A DNA stretch of 64,000 nt, from positions 1 through 64,000 of the forward strand of contig CAYURQ010000002.1 of NCBI GenBank assembly GCA_964447315.1, given 5' to 3'. The translations under genes and the position numbers were made by a program. Position 1 is the stretch's first letter, and each line of letters opens with the position of its first letter. The notes under the pieces were generated by a model that searched no databases, was not told the DNA's origin, and saw nothing but the letters and a program-made list of their open reading frames with translations. Shown here in pieces: positions 1 through 9,800 of this stretch. Origin of the DNA: MWBV01 sp964447315. GTDB taxonomy: Archaea > Nanobdellota > Nanobdellia > Pacearchaeales > GW2011-AR1.

Positions 1-2308
1 ATTTACCATCTACTTGTCCTTGATTGCTCCAAGCACCATTAGAACATGTATAATAAGTTGTTCCTTCACACTTAGTTTGACTGCTTGAACATTGAGGAGA
101 AGTATATCCACATTTTCCATTTACATTTCCTTGTTCACTCCAACTTCCACTTGAGCAAGTATAATAAATTTGACCAACACATTTTGTTTGAGTTCCAGAA
201 CATTCAGAATATCCACATTCTCCAACAACTTTTGGTTGATTAACCCATCCAGAACTAGTACATTCCATAGGAACATGAGAATCCTCATCATTACAAATTC
301 TATCACCTATATCTCCATTTGGACCTGTACAATCATAATCAGGAGCACTTGCACAATTTCTTGCATCAGAAGCACAACCATTAGGACAAGAAACATCTTT
401 TCTCTTTGCTATATTTCCATCACAATACCAATCACTTTTTGTTGAACCAGCACAGACATCCTTTCTTGCAACACCATTATCTAAAACCCCTGTAGAAGTT
501 TCAGTGCAAGTATCCTCTTTCTCAACGCACCCAGTAAAATCTACTTGACAATTATTAGTACAAGAAATTTTTCCTCCAGTATATTTGGAAGAGTCAATTG
601 CAGTACAGGGTTGATTTCTAGAAAAAACACCAAAGTCATCTCCATCACAATTTTCACTTCCGTGATTAACTATTCCATCTCCGCAATATGGATTAGGAGG
701 CGTTGGTGTAACACACTGAGCCGACCCAGCAAGAACCTTACATTCTTGGTTTTTCCCAATGCAATTATCTTGCACTCTATCAGGGTCAGTTTGAGACCTA
801 CACTTTCCACTAAGACATTTAGCAACTTTATAATCTTGAACAACTTTTCCACCACTACATTCAGAATCCTCGCTTGAGTCCCATCCAGTAAAAACTTGGT
901 TCTCACAATCCTTATCACTTGAACATTCTGCAATAGGAACACACTGAGCCTTCCCATCAAGAACCTTACATTCTTGGTTTTTCCCAATGCAATTATCTTT
1001 CACTCTATCAGGGTCAGTTTGAGACCTACACTTTCCACTAAGACATTTAGCAACTTTATAATCTTGAACAACTTTTCCACCATCACATTCAGAATCCTCG
1101 CTTGAGTCCCATCCAGTAGTGACGTTGTATTCACAATCCTCATCACTTGAACATTCTGGAGCTGAACCTCCACCAACAGGACAATTTCCAGAATAATCAA
1201 TAAGATTTTTATAAGAACAATCATTAGACCCTGCAGAATATTTACTAAAGTCACCACAATATCCAGAACCCTCATTACACCAATAATATTTTCCCTTTCC
1301 TGCATCTATGCATGCTTCACAACTTGTAGGAAGTGTTGAATTGCTTGGAGTTGGAGTTGAATCTCCACAACTAGTTACGAACTGACGTTTATCACTAGGT
1401 TCACAAGTTGAAGTTTTTGAAGCACAGATTCCATCATTAGTATTGCCTATATGAGCACACCATTTAAATCCATTCCTTAAACATTCTGAACAAGTATCAT
1501 AATCCTCTGGCTGGGGAGCAGTCTTTATACATACACTCTTAGTTGTTCCAGAACAAGTATATCCAGATTCACGAGTACAAGAAGAAGAACAACCATCATC
1601 ATTATCCTTATTTCCATCATCACATTGTTCACCAGTTTCAATTTTTCCGTTTCCACAAACAACATCTGCACAAGCCCTAAAATTATATTCTCTCCAAGGA
1701 CTTTCATGAGGATATCCATTTGTATTTCCTAAAGGGTTAAAGTTAAACATAACCTTTATTTTGCATACATCTGCAGAATGTATTGTGCCAGTAGGAAAAG
1801 AGGCAGACTTTTTTCCAGTAGTTGTAGTTTCTTTATTAGGGGTAGAAACTTTATTTTGCTTTTTGATTACCGGGCTTTTTCCAAGGCTTTCTACATAATA
1901 AATTTTATAATTCATACTCAAAGGAAAGCCCCAAAAAGAATGCTCCCAAACACAATTATCATCAAGATCATAAAAATCTACTTTATAATCTAACTTAACA
2001 TTTCCTGAAACAAATCTTACATTACTGATTTCTCCATTAAAAACCCTACAAGTAGATCTTGAGGTTGAAGTTGAGGTTAAGGTTGAGGTTGTGCTAGGGT
2101 AAGTAGTAGAATTTCCTCCAGAACTTTCATCAACATCACTTCCTAAATAACCAGAACCTGCTCCTGAATCAGGGGCCATATATTTCCCCGTCACCCCCGC
2201 TTGATTTTTAAAAGGCCTATAATCAAATAATCCTGCATTAACAAAACTTAATCCTAAGATAATTACCAATAAAACTAAAACTAAAAACTTTTCTCCCCCT
2301 CTTTTCAT
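1..2308 (-). CDS. Cys-rich secreted repeat protein, 3' end outside window
   Basis: I do not recognise the whole protein. The reading frame is open from an ATG at 2306-2308 to the window edge (about 769 codons), so the carboxyl end is missing. A signal peptide (roughly residues 1-26) is followed by a Ser/Thr/Gly-rich stretch, then by Cys-rich modules. Around residues 208-240 there is a CGNGKIETGEQCDDGN...DGCSSSC pattern, the myxococcal-type Cys-rich repeat (DUF4215-like) of surface proteins. Two almost identical 76-residue Cys modules follow, and near the window edge there are shorter repeats of the form CGY..C....TKC.G..YYTCS.G.W. Many disulfides outside the cell are expected. A TATA-like element (2327-2338) sits 19-30 bp before the ATG and supports this start. 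The function, probably adhesion or envelope, is inferred from composition only. Confidence 0.8.
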   Translation of the reverse strand, partial: MKRGGEKFLVLVLLVIILGLSFVNAGLFDYRPFKNQAGVTGKYMAPDSGAGSGYLGSDVDESSGGNSTTYPSTTSTLTSTSTSRSTCRVFNGEISNVRFVSGNVKLDYKVDFYDLDDNCVWEHSFWGFPLSMNYKIYYVESLGKSPVIKKQNKVSTPNKETTTTGKKSASFPTGTIHSADVCKIKVMFNFNPLGNTNGYPHESPWREYNFRACADVVCGNGKIETGEQCDDGNKDNDDGCSSSCTRESGYTCSGTTKSVCIKTAPQPEDYDTCSECLRNGFKWCAHIGNTNDGICASKTSTCEPSDKRQFVTSCGDSTPTPSNSTLPTSCEACIDAGKGKYYWCNEGSGYCGDFSKYSAGSNDCSYKNLIDYSGNCPVGGGSAPECSSDEDCEYNVTTGWDSSEDSECDGGKVVQDYKVAKCLSGKCRSQTDPDRVKDNCIGKNQECKVLDGKAQCVPIAECSSDKDCENQVFTGWDSSEDSECSGGKVVQDYKVAKCLSGKCRSQTDPDRVQDNCIGKNQECKVLAGSAQCVTPTPPNPYCGDGIVNHGSENCDGDDFGVFSRNQPCTAIDSSKYTGGKISCTNNCQVDFTGCVEKEDTCTETSTGVLDNGVARKDVCAGSTKSDWYCDGNIAKRKDVSCPNGCASDARNCASAPDYDCTGPNGDIGDRICNDEDSHVPMECTSSGWVNQPKVVGECGYSECSGTQTKCVGQIYYTCSSGSWSEQGNVNGKCGYTSPQCSSSQTKCEGTTYYTCSNGAWSNQGQVDGK
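710..1165. repeat. 228-bp tandem duplication inside the Cys-rich gene
   Basis: Two adjacent copies, 710-937 and 938-1165, are nearly identical and in frame. Each codes for a 76-residue Cys module that contains GGKVVQDYKVAKCLSGKC. Differences are confined to a few codons. Confidence 0.85.
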
Positions 2309-2326
2309 AATCTATATAGATAATTT

Positions 2327-2338
2327 GTATTTAAAAAC
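2327..2338 (-). promoter_or_regulatory. TATA-like element of the Cys-rich gene
   Basis: On the minus strand the site reads GTTTTTAAATAC and lies 19-30 bp before the ATG at 2308. This is the archaeal TATA spacing for a leaderless message. Confidence 0.5.
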
Positions 2339-2494
2339 ATTTTCATAAATTAAAGATTATTTCAAGAAAATAATTTCACTAATTTTTTAATATTATATTA
2401 ATATACTGTTCTTTCAGTAAATCTAAAAAAATTATCTCAACAAAAATAAATTTCAAATAAAAATTTTATTATTTACTATTCAATATAGAAGAAA

Positions 2495-3712
2495 CTACTT
2501 TGGAATCAAAGAATAAAAACTATAATTTCCTTGTTTAACTTCTGAAGCCATTTTCTTTACATCTTCAAGTTTAACTTTTTTTATGTTTTTTTCAAAATCA
2601 TAAAACTCTTCAACAACTCCTGCAATTTCATTAGCCAATAAATTTACCATTTGGCTTTGAGAATCTTCCATTGAAAGTTGATGATGCCCAATTAATTGCT
2701 CTTTAACTTGATTTAATTCTTTTTCATCAAGTTCTTTGGAAACTTTTTCAAATTCTTTTAAAATTAACTCTTTAACTTTTTCAACATTTTCTTTTGTTGT
2801 TCCAATATAAATTAAATTATATGAAAAATTTCCATTAACATTGCTATCTCCTTTAACACTATAAGCAAGATTTCTCTTTTCTCTTATTTCAGAAAATAAC
2901 CTTGAAGACATTCCCTCTGCTAAAACAGCACTTAAAACTTCTGCAACCCGATATTGAGGGTCTTTTGCAAGAGGAACATGATATGCAAAAATCAAATTTG
3001 CTTGATCTATTCCTTCACGCTCTTCTTGCTTAACCTCATTTTTTAAACCAAACTCTTTAATATTAATTTCAGTATCTTCATCATCAAGATTAGAAAAGTT
3101 ATTTTCTGCAAATTCAACAACCTCATTAAAATCAGCCTGTCCCACAACAGTTAAAATCATATTCTTAGGTTTGTATATCTCCTTGAATTTTTCAAACAAT
3201 TCTTTTCTCTTCAAGGAATTCATTGTGTCATAAGTTCCGATTAAAGAAATTCCTAAAGTTCCATTATATAAGGTTTTTTGTATTTCATCAAAAACATGCA
3301 TTCTTGGATTATCATGATACATTTTTATTTCTTCAAAAATAACATTTCTTTCTTTTTCAACTTCTTTTTCATCAAATAAAGGATTTAAAACCAAATCACT
3401 TAAAACATCTATTCCAATTTTCCAATTCTTAGAAGGCATTTTACACCAATAAGAAGTAATCTCTTCTGAAGTAAATCCATTTAGCTCTCCACCATTTCTC
3501 TCAATATCTTCGGCAATTTGTTTAACACTCCTATTTTTTGTTCCTTTGTAAAGCATATGTTCAATAAAATGAGAAATACCTTTTTCACTTTCAAATTCAT
3601 GAATTCCTCCATGCCTTACAGAAAATGAAATACTAACTACCGGAACATCCCTTTTTTCAAATAAAATTGTAAAACCATTTTTCAAAACTTTTTTCTTGAA
3701 ATTTTCTTTCAT
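2495..3712 (-). CDS. M16 family (insulinase-like) zinc peptidase
   Basis: This is a zinc metallopeptidase of the M16 (pitrilysin/insulinase) family, most like the M16B processing-peptidase-like group that degrades or trims peptides. The inverted zinc motif HFIEH is at about residues 48-52 counted from the ATG at 3712, and the third ligand Glu lies in NVIFEEIKMYHD about 75 residues later, the family spacing. A second homologous half with SSRLFSEIREKRNLAYSV follows, as expected for the two-domain fold. The 405-residue length is normal. The frame can be extended to a TTG at 3724, but the ATG at 3712 has a TATA-like run (3733-3746) at the right distance. No signal peptide is seen, so it is probably cytoplasmic. 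Its substrate cannot be told from the sequence. Confidence 0.88.
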   Translation of the reverse strand: MKENFKKKVLKNGFTILFEKRDVPVVSISFSVRHGGIHEFESEKGISHFIEHMLYKGTKNRSVKQIAEDIERNGGELNGFTSEEITSYWCKMPSKNWKIGIDVLSDLVLNPLFDEKEVEKERNVIFEEIKMYHDNPRMHVFDEIQKTLYNGTLGISLIGTYDTMNSLKRKELFEKFKEIYKPKNMILTVVGQADFNEVVEFAENNFSNLDDEDTEINIKEFGLKNEVKQEEREGIDQANLIFAYHVPLAKDPQYRVAEVLSAVLAEGMSSRLFSEIREKRNLAYSVKGDSNVNGNFSYNLIYIGTTKENVEKVKELILKEFEKVSKELDEKELNQVKEQLIGHHQLSMEDSQSQMVNLLANEIAGVVEEFYDFEKNIKKVKLEDVKKMASEVKQGNYSFYSLIPK

Positions 3713-3788
3713 GATTTTTCTCAAAATTCTTTACTATATAAATATAATGCACAATTTTAAGGTGATAATATCCTTATTTATTCTTGAA

Positions 3789-4607
3789 TTATCTATCTTG
3801 AAAAATTATATATCTTTCATTCCCTATTTCAAAATCATCCAATACTTTAAAATTATCCTCAATAAATTTTAAAATCCATCCACGATTAACTTTAAACTTG
3901 GTTTTTTTAACTAAACTTTGTGTTGCAAAACTAACAACAATTAAATCACAATATTTTTTTATTTCCCAAAGAAGTTTTTTACTATAATCTCTTTCAATCA
4001 TTTCTAAACTATCTAAAACCTTAAACAAAAAAACAATTTTATAATTTTTATCATCTTTTAATTTATTTTTAATTTTTTCTAATTCAAAAAGACTTTCATG
4101 AATTCCTTTTCCAGAAATTTTTTCTTTTTTAAAATAATAATTCATTAAATCCACTAATTGTTTCATTGCCTCAATTCCAAAATAACTAACTTTTTTTGAA
4201 AAGTAAGAATAACTAAATCCATTAATTCCTGCACCTAAATCCCAAATACTAATTCTTTCTTCTGAATCAGGGAAATTTTCAAAAATTTTCTCATAAACCT
4301 CTTTATAATAAGGAAGTCTTTCTTTTGTAGACAAATGCTTTCTTAAAATCCATTCAGGATCTTTATCTTTTAACTTTAAAAGCTTCTGACTTGCAAAAAC
4401 ACTATAAACTTTTCTTAATAAATCCCTAGTTAATTTTACTTTTTCTTCATCAAGATAATTAGGCTTATCAAATTTACTAAAAGCCATTTCAACATCTTTT
4501 TCAGGTAATTCAGAAAATTCTTTCTTTTCAGTTATTTTTGAGATTAATTGAGTGGTTTGGCTTTCAGACAAATCATTGAAAATATTTGATTTTCGTTCTT
4601 TCTTCAT
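3789..4607 (-). CDS. ArmA/Rmt/FmrO-like 16S rRNA methyltransferase homologue
   Basis: This is a SAM-dependent methyltransferase of about 272 residues that resembles the FmrO/ArmA/Rmt family, whose known members put N7-methyl on G1405 of 16S rRNA and give aminoglycoside resistance. Seen here: an amino-terminal helical domain; HLSTKERLPYYKEVYEKIF (residues 91-109), the family signature before the Rossmann fold; the SAM motif DLGAG (123-127); FLFKVLDSLE; SFATQSLVKK, matching the SFPT-SL segment of Rmt enzymes; and a terminal IGNERYIIF. The start at 4607 is preferred to an upstream ATG at 4661 because the longer form would run into the divergent gene and its promoter. Family membership is read from motifs. 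Whether it modifies G1405 in this organism is not known. Confidence 0.8.
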   Translation of the reverse strand: MKKERKSNIFNDLSESQTTQLISKITEKKEFSELPEKDVEMAFSKFDKPNYLDEEKVKLTRDLLRKVYSVFASQKLLKLKDKDPEWILRKHLSTKERLPYYKEVYEKIFENFPDSEERISIWDLGAGINGFSYSYFSKKVSYFGIEAMKQLVDLMNYYFKKEKISGKGIHESLFELEKIKNKLKDDKNYKIVFLFKVLDSLEMIERDYSKKLLWEIKKYCDLIVVSFATQSLVKKTKFKVNRGWILKFIEDNFKVLDDFEIGNERYIIFQDR

Positions 4608-4612
4608 AAAAC

Positions 4613-4635
4613 TTTTAAGCAATACATGCTTAAAA
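4613..4635. promoter_or_regulatory. Symmetric divergent promoter (inverted repeat)
   Basis: TTTTAAGC (4613-4620) and GCTTAAAA (4628-4635) form a perfect inverted repeat with a 7-nt spacer. Each arm lies 21-31 bp before one of the two divergent starts (4607 minus, 4644 plus), where a TATA box is expected. The site therefore also supports both chosen starts. Confidence 0.6.
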
Positions 4636-4643
4636 ACATTACA

Positions 4644-5558
4644 ATGCCAATTAACGCACATCCAGATTATATTGCAGCAGAAGGAGAATATCTAAAAGCA
4701 GAAACATTAGAAGAGAAAATTGATAAACTAAAAAAAATGATATCCTTAGCTCCTAGTCACAAAGGAGCGGAAAATCTTCGTGCTCAATTAACTACTAGAT
4801 TAAAAAAATTCCAAGAACAACAAGAAAAACAAAAACGTTCAGGACGTTCAACAAAAATAGGAATAAAAAAAGAAGAAATGCAGGCAGTGATAGTAGGAAA
4901 AAGCAATTCAGGAAAATCTTCTTTACTAAATATTCTTACAAACGCCTCTCCAAAAATATCCCTGCATAAATTCACCACAAACCAACCAGTTATAGGAATG
5001 ATGAATCATGATTCAGTGCAAATACAATTAATTGAAATTCCAGCAACAGATTCAGAAGTTTATGACAAAGGAATTGTTTATACAGCAGACACAGTTTTAA
5101 TTATAGCTGAAAATCTCAAAGAAATAAATCAATTAATTAATTTTATAAGAACTCAAGGAAAAATAATTCTTATTATCAATAAATCAGACTTATTAAATGA
5201 AAATGAAAAAAGAAAATTAAATGCAACCTTAAAATCAAAATACAAAAAATATGAATTCATAATTATTTCAACAAAAACAAAAGAAAACATTCAAGAACTT
5301 AAAAGCAAATTATTTCAAAGCTTTGGAAAATTAAGAATTTATACAAAAGAACCAGGAAAAAATCCAGACAAAAACCGGCCAATGATTATGAATCCAGGTT
5401 CAGAAGTTCGAGATTGTGCTGAAAAAATCCTCAAAGGATTTTCAAAAAAAATAAAACAAACAAAAATTTGGGGACCTAGCTCAAAATTTCCAGGACAAAT
5501 AGTTGGAATGAAACATAAAGTAAAAGATTTAGATATTGTAGAATTCAAAACAAAGTAA
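4644..5558 (+). CDS. Obg/DRG-type GTPase with TGS domain
   Basis: This is a translation-factor-class GTPase of the HSR1/DRG-like archaeal family. From the ATG at 4644 the protein begins MPINAHPDY, the usual family start (another in-frame ATG lies at 4626). An amino-terminal helical segment (1-75) precedes the G domain: P-loop GKSNSGKS (85-92), a degenerate G3 reading LIEIPAT instead of the usual DxxG, and G4 NKSD (179-182). The carboxyl-terminal 75 residues look like a TGS domain, ending in GMKHKVKDLDIVEF. The length, 304 residues, is complete for the family. It is presumably cytoplasmic and ribosome- or RNA-associated, which is inference from the family. It is divergently transcribed from the methyltransferase homologue. 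Confidence 0.88.
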   Translation: MPINAHPDYIAAEGEYLKAETLEEKIDKLKKMISLAPSHKGAENLRAQLTTRLKKFQEQQEKQKRSGRSTKIGIKKEEMQAVIVGKSNSGKSSLLNILTNASPKISLHKFTTNQPVIGMMNHDSVQIQLIEIPATDSEVYDKGIVYTADTVLIIAENLKEINQLINFIRTQGKIILIINKSDLLNENEKRKLNATLKSKYKKYEFIIISTKTKENIQELKSKLFQSFGKLRIYTKEPGKNPDKNRPMIMNPGSEVRDCAEKILKGFSKKIKQTKIWGPSSKFPGQIVGMKHKVKDLDIVEFKTK

Positions 5559-5603
5559 AAACCCAAATTATTTTAATCATTAAATCTTTGAATATTAAAT
5601 AAA

Positions 5604-6803
5604 GTGTTAATTCAAATAATTCTTGCAATAACAGTGGGAATCTTTTTAGGAACCCTCACCGGCTTAATTCCAGGAATCCATATAAATTTAATTGGAGGAT
5701 TTTTAATTGCTTTTTCTGGAGTATTATTTTATTCAATAAATCCCATTTACTTGGTAATTTTTATTGTAAGTATGGCAATAACCCACACTTTTCTTGATTT
5801 TATTCCGAGTATTTTATTAGGATGTCCAGATACAGATACTGAACTTTCAACACTCCCAGGGCATGAATTATTAAAACAAGGAGAGGGATATCAAGCAATA
5901 ATATTAACTCTTTATGGTAGTTTAGCAGCAATTATTTTACTAGCAATTATTGCCTATCCCTTTGGATTTTTAATTCAAAAATTATACAATCCAGTTCGTT
6001 TAATCCTTCCTTATTTACTGATTTTTGTTTCGATTATGTTGATTGCTTTAGAAAAATCAAAATGGAAAAAAGCTTTAATTGCGTTTTTAATTTCTGGATT
6101 ACTAGGTTTATGTATTTTTAATCTAGAATCATTAAAAGAGCCTCTTCTTCCAATGTTAACCGGACTTTTTGGGTCTTCAATGCTAATATTAAGTATAAAA
6201 AATAAAACAAAAATCCCCCTTCAAAAAATATCTAACCCCCGTGCCAATTTACTTAAACCAATCTTGGGAAGTGTTATTGCAGCCCCATTATGCAGTTTTC
6301 TTCCAGGATTAGGTTCAGGACAAGCAGCAATAATTGGAAATACTCTTACAAATAAATCTTCTGATAGAAAATCTTTTTTAATTTTATTAGGAGCAACAAA
6401 CACCCTTGTAATGGGATTTTCATTCATAACCCTTTATTTATTTTCAAAAACAAGAACTGGTGCTGCAGCAGCAATAAACCAATTAATTAATTTTAATTCA
6501 ATAAATTTACTAATTTTAGTTTTAATTGTAGTTTTAATTTCAGGAATAATTGCTTTTTTCCTAGCAAAATTTATTTCAAAAATAGCAATAAAAAATCTTG
6601 AAAAATTTAATTACACTAAAATTTCAATAATTGTTTTGATTTTTTTAAGCATTATAGTTTTAATTGTTTCAAAATTTTTAGGGTTTCTTGTTTTCATTAT
6701 TTCAACAATGGTTGGATTATACTGTATTTCATTGAAAGTTCGTAGAACAAATATGATGGGATGTTTACTTTTACCAGTAATTATCTTTTACTTGTTTCTT
6801 TGA
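5604..6803 (+). CDS. TctA-like (DUF112) integral membrane protein
   Basis: This is a polytopic membrane protein of about 399 residues related to the TctA subunit of tripartite tricarboxylate transporters, in the stand-alone archaeal form (COG1784-like). The family signatures are visible: GLIPGIHIN near residue 21, PSILLGCPDTDTELSTLPGH near 70-88, and a repeated second half with SFLPGLGSGQAAIIGN. About ten hydrophobic segments are present. No periplasmic binding protein or small TctB subunit is encoded nearby, so the substrate and mechanism are unknown. The start is a GTG at 5604. It converges on DP2 with only 8 bp between the stops. Confidence 0.85.
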   Translation: MLIQIILAITVGIFLGTLTGLIPGIHINLIGGFLIAFSGVLFYSINPIYLVIFIVSMAITHTFLDFIPSILLGCPDTDTELSTLPGHELLKQGEGYQAIILTLYGSLAAIILLAIIAYPFGFLIQKLYNPVRLILPYLLIFVSIMLIALEKSKWKKALIAFLISGLLGLCIFNLESLKEPLLPMLTGLFGSSMLILSIKNKTKIPLQKISNPRANLLKPILGSVIAAPLCSFLPGLGSGQAAIIGNTLTNKSSDRKSFLILLGATNTLVMGFSFITLYLFSKTRTGAAAAINQLINFNSINLLILVLIVVLISGIIAFFLAKFISKIAIKNLEKFNYTKISIIVLIFLSIIVLIVSKFLGFLVFIISTMVGLYCISLKVRRTNMMGCLLLPVIIFYLFL

Positions 6804-6811
6804 TAACCCTC

Positions 6812-9800
6812 TCATAAATACTCTGAGAGGCCTGTTTGTTTCTCTAATTCTTTTCCAAAAATACTATCAATATATCCTTTAACTAAATTTAAGTTTTGTT
6901 GAAGATAAGGATTTAAATTATATTTTTTTGCAAGTTCAAGAGCAGGCTCTAAATATTTTTTAATACCCCCTTCATGAATTGTAAAAATTATTTTCCCCTT
7001 ACAAACAGGACAAATACCATTCAAAGGAGGTCTCCTCATAATATAATTGCATTTAACACATCTAAAATCTTGCTGTGAAAATCTTCTTAAGTTACCTCTC
7101 ATATCCCTCATAAAATGCCTTTCAATAATAAGACGCGCAGTATCAGAAGTATCAACTGCACGAATTTTTTCAACTAATTCCATTTGATGTTTAACCTTAT
7201 CTTGCATTGTTTCCAATAATTTGTAAGAAGAGCACAAAACACCATCATTAATATCAGAAGTATTATGAGTAAATCCAATTCCTTTAAAAGGATCTTTTCC
7301 TTTTTTTAAAATATCCTTCACAAGAGGAATTTCTTTAACTTCAGAAGAATGTTTTCTTTTTTCTGCAAACTCATAAAGCTGCAAAGGATATTCACAACAC
7401 ATCTCTAAATCTAAAATCTGGTCATCAACTTCTCCTGCATCAATTTTTGCATTTAAAACAAGAGGAGCATCTTGAGTTCCTCCCCTATGGCTAGGTAAAA
7501 ATTCTTTAGAAAAATTAAGAAGTACATCACCAAGCAACATTATTGCAGCCTCATCTCCATCACAATCTCTCCTAATAGAAGCATGCATATAAGGACTAGC
7601 TAATAATCCTTGGGTTTTGGAAAATCCAATAAATCTACAAGCAACACCTGCACAATTATGAGGAGCCATACAAACACCTAATTTTCCAATTAAATCTTCC
7701 TTTTTTTTAACATTATAAAATTTCTTTAAACAATAAAATCTTTCCAACTCTTCATCTACAAAATTACAAATTTTCATAAAAACATCATCTGCCTTTTCAT
7801 CAGTTGAATCAGGACAACTAGGAAGTAAAATATCATGAGGCATTAATTCAAGCAATTGATTTTCGTTGTTAAGAGGTTTTCCAAATATATCTTTATCATA
7901 TCCCAATTCCAAAAGTTTTTCAACACTTGCCTCAATTTCCCTGGGCTTAAAAACAACTAAAGGCAATTCAGTTGCATCAAATCTTATTGTGCCATCTTTA
8001 TTAACTTGCAAACCATATTTTGCCCTTAAAATACCTTTAGATAAATGTTCCATAATCCTATTTCCAGAAGTTGTTCCTCTAACTCCTTTAATTAATTCAG
8101 GTATTTTATTATTCTCTAATTCAAGCATTTCAACTGCTTTCTTATAGTAATGCACAATATCCAAATTAATAGTTTGAAAAGGAGTTCCTTTTTTTTCTAA
8201 ATGTTTTTCTTCTTGTTTAAATGATTTCTCTTTTGTTTCATAAAAATAATACATTTGGGTTGCTTTTTCATGGCATACTTCACACTTAGGATAAATGGTT
8301 TCTTTATGGCATTTCTTACAATATCTCAAAGGAAAAGTACTTCTAATTTTTCCAGCTTCACAAGCAGCTTGCACACTTCTTAATCTTCCCCCTTCATTTC
8401 CAACTGGAAAAAGAACATTAGGACTACCAGTTAATTTACGCAACTTTCCTTTTTCAGGCCTACCCATTCTTGTTCCAATAAAATCTCCTGCTTTATCTTT
8501 TATATTAAATTTACAAACAGAATTAATCATATCTAAAACATCCTCATTATCACTAAAACCCAAACAATCAATAAAATCTTTAAGCATTATCTCTTCATCT
8601 TCTTGCTTTTCAACTAATTTATAATCTAAACCAAGATTCAATAAAAGAGCCTTACTATCTTTCTTATTTAAAACAACATTTTCAAGAGTAACTTCATGTT
8701 CAATACCCAATAATTCAAGTGCTCTTTTTCCTTTTTCAAATTTTTCTTGATGAGACTTTCCATAAGGAAAAATTATTTTCTTATTAATCCATGAACTTCT
8801 CAGCCAATCCAAAAATTCTTGAAATTGTTTTTTATTTATTTGATTCCAATAAAAAATATAATCTGGATGTAAGGGAATTTTATATTTGTCAGATAATTCG
8901 TATGCTTTTTCAAAATCAACATCAAAGGGATTTGTAATTTCTTTTCCTTTACTCTTTTTTCTTAAATCAAGTTTCCACCATTCTTCAACATAACCTGGTT
9001 TTGATAATTCAGCATTTCTATTTAAAAAATCACTAAAAGGAAATAAAATATCTCCAAAATAAATTATTTCATCAATATCTTTGTAAAGTTTTTTACCTTG
9101 CTCTCTTGTTTCAACTTTTATCACACTCTTATTTTTTAATTTAACAATTGGTCCATCAATACCCTCACAAGAAGTTATTGCACATCCTTTAGTGGGTTTT
9201 TCAATTTTAAGTTGAGTTCCAATTGCAATAAAACCATCACTAACAGCCATAGTAGCAGGATGCAAAGAAGATGCACTAAAACCAGAACTTCTTCCCCTGC
9301 CATACCTAACTCTAAAACCTCCGCTAGAAGAAGGATGCCCAAAAACAGGCCTTCCAGCAACCAAATCTTTAATATAAACCGGGACACTATCTTTTTTTGA
9401 TTTGCTCTTTCCAGAAGTTAATTTTTCATGCAATTCAACATATTCTCCTAACCAGTTAAAACCATTTGCATTAATACCATTTTTTTTAGCGTTATTTAAA
9501 AGCCTAAAACCTTTTGCTGCTTTTTGAGCAAGCCCCTCTCCTAAAATCAAACAAACCCCACTCCTTAAATAATCTGTATCAACTCTTTCAAGATTTTTAT
9601 AATTTGGAACCTCAATTTTTTCAGAAGCATCGCCTGCAATTTGTATGGGCAAATTACCTGCTAAAAAAAGTGCTTCTTCTTCTAAAGGCATATATTGCAA
9701 ATTTGTTACTCTATCATTAAAATGTTCTAATTCAGCATAAACTCTTTTAATTTCATCTTCTGTTGGATCATACTTTGCATAACCAAATAATTCCCTTAAA

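Noticed and set aside
2061..2092. TTGAGG-like hexamer run as a regulatory repeat
   Set aside because: It lies in the coding sequence and simply encodes a Ser/Thr linker of the Cys-rich protein.
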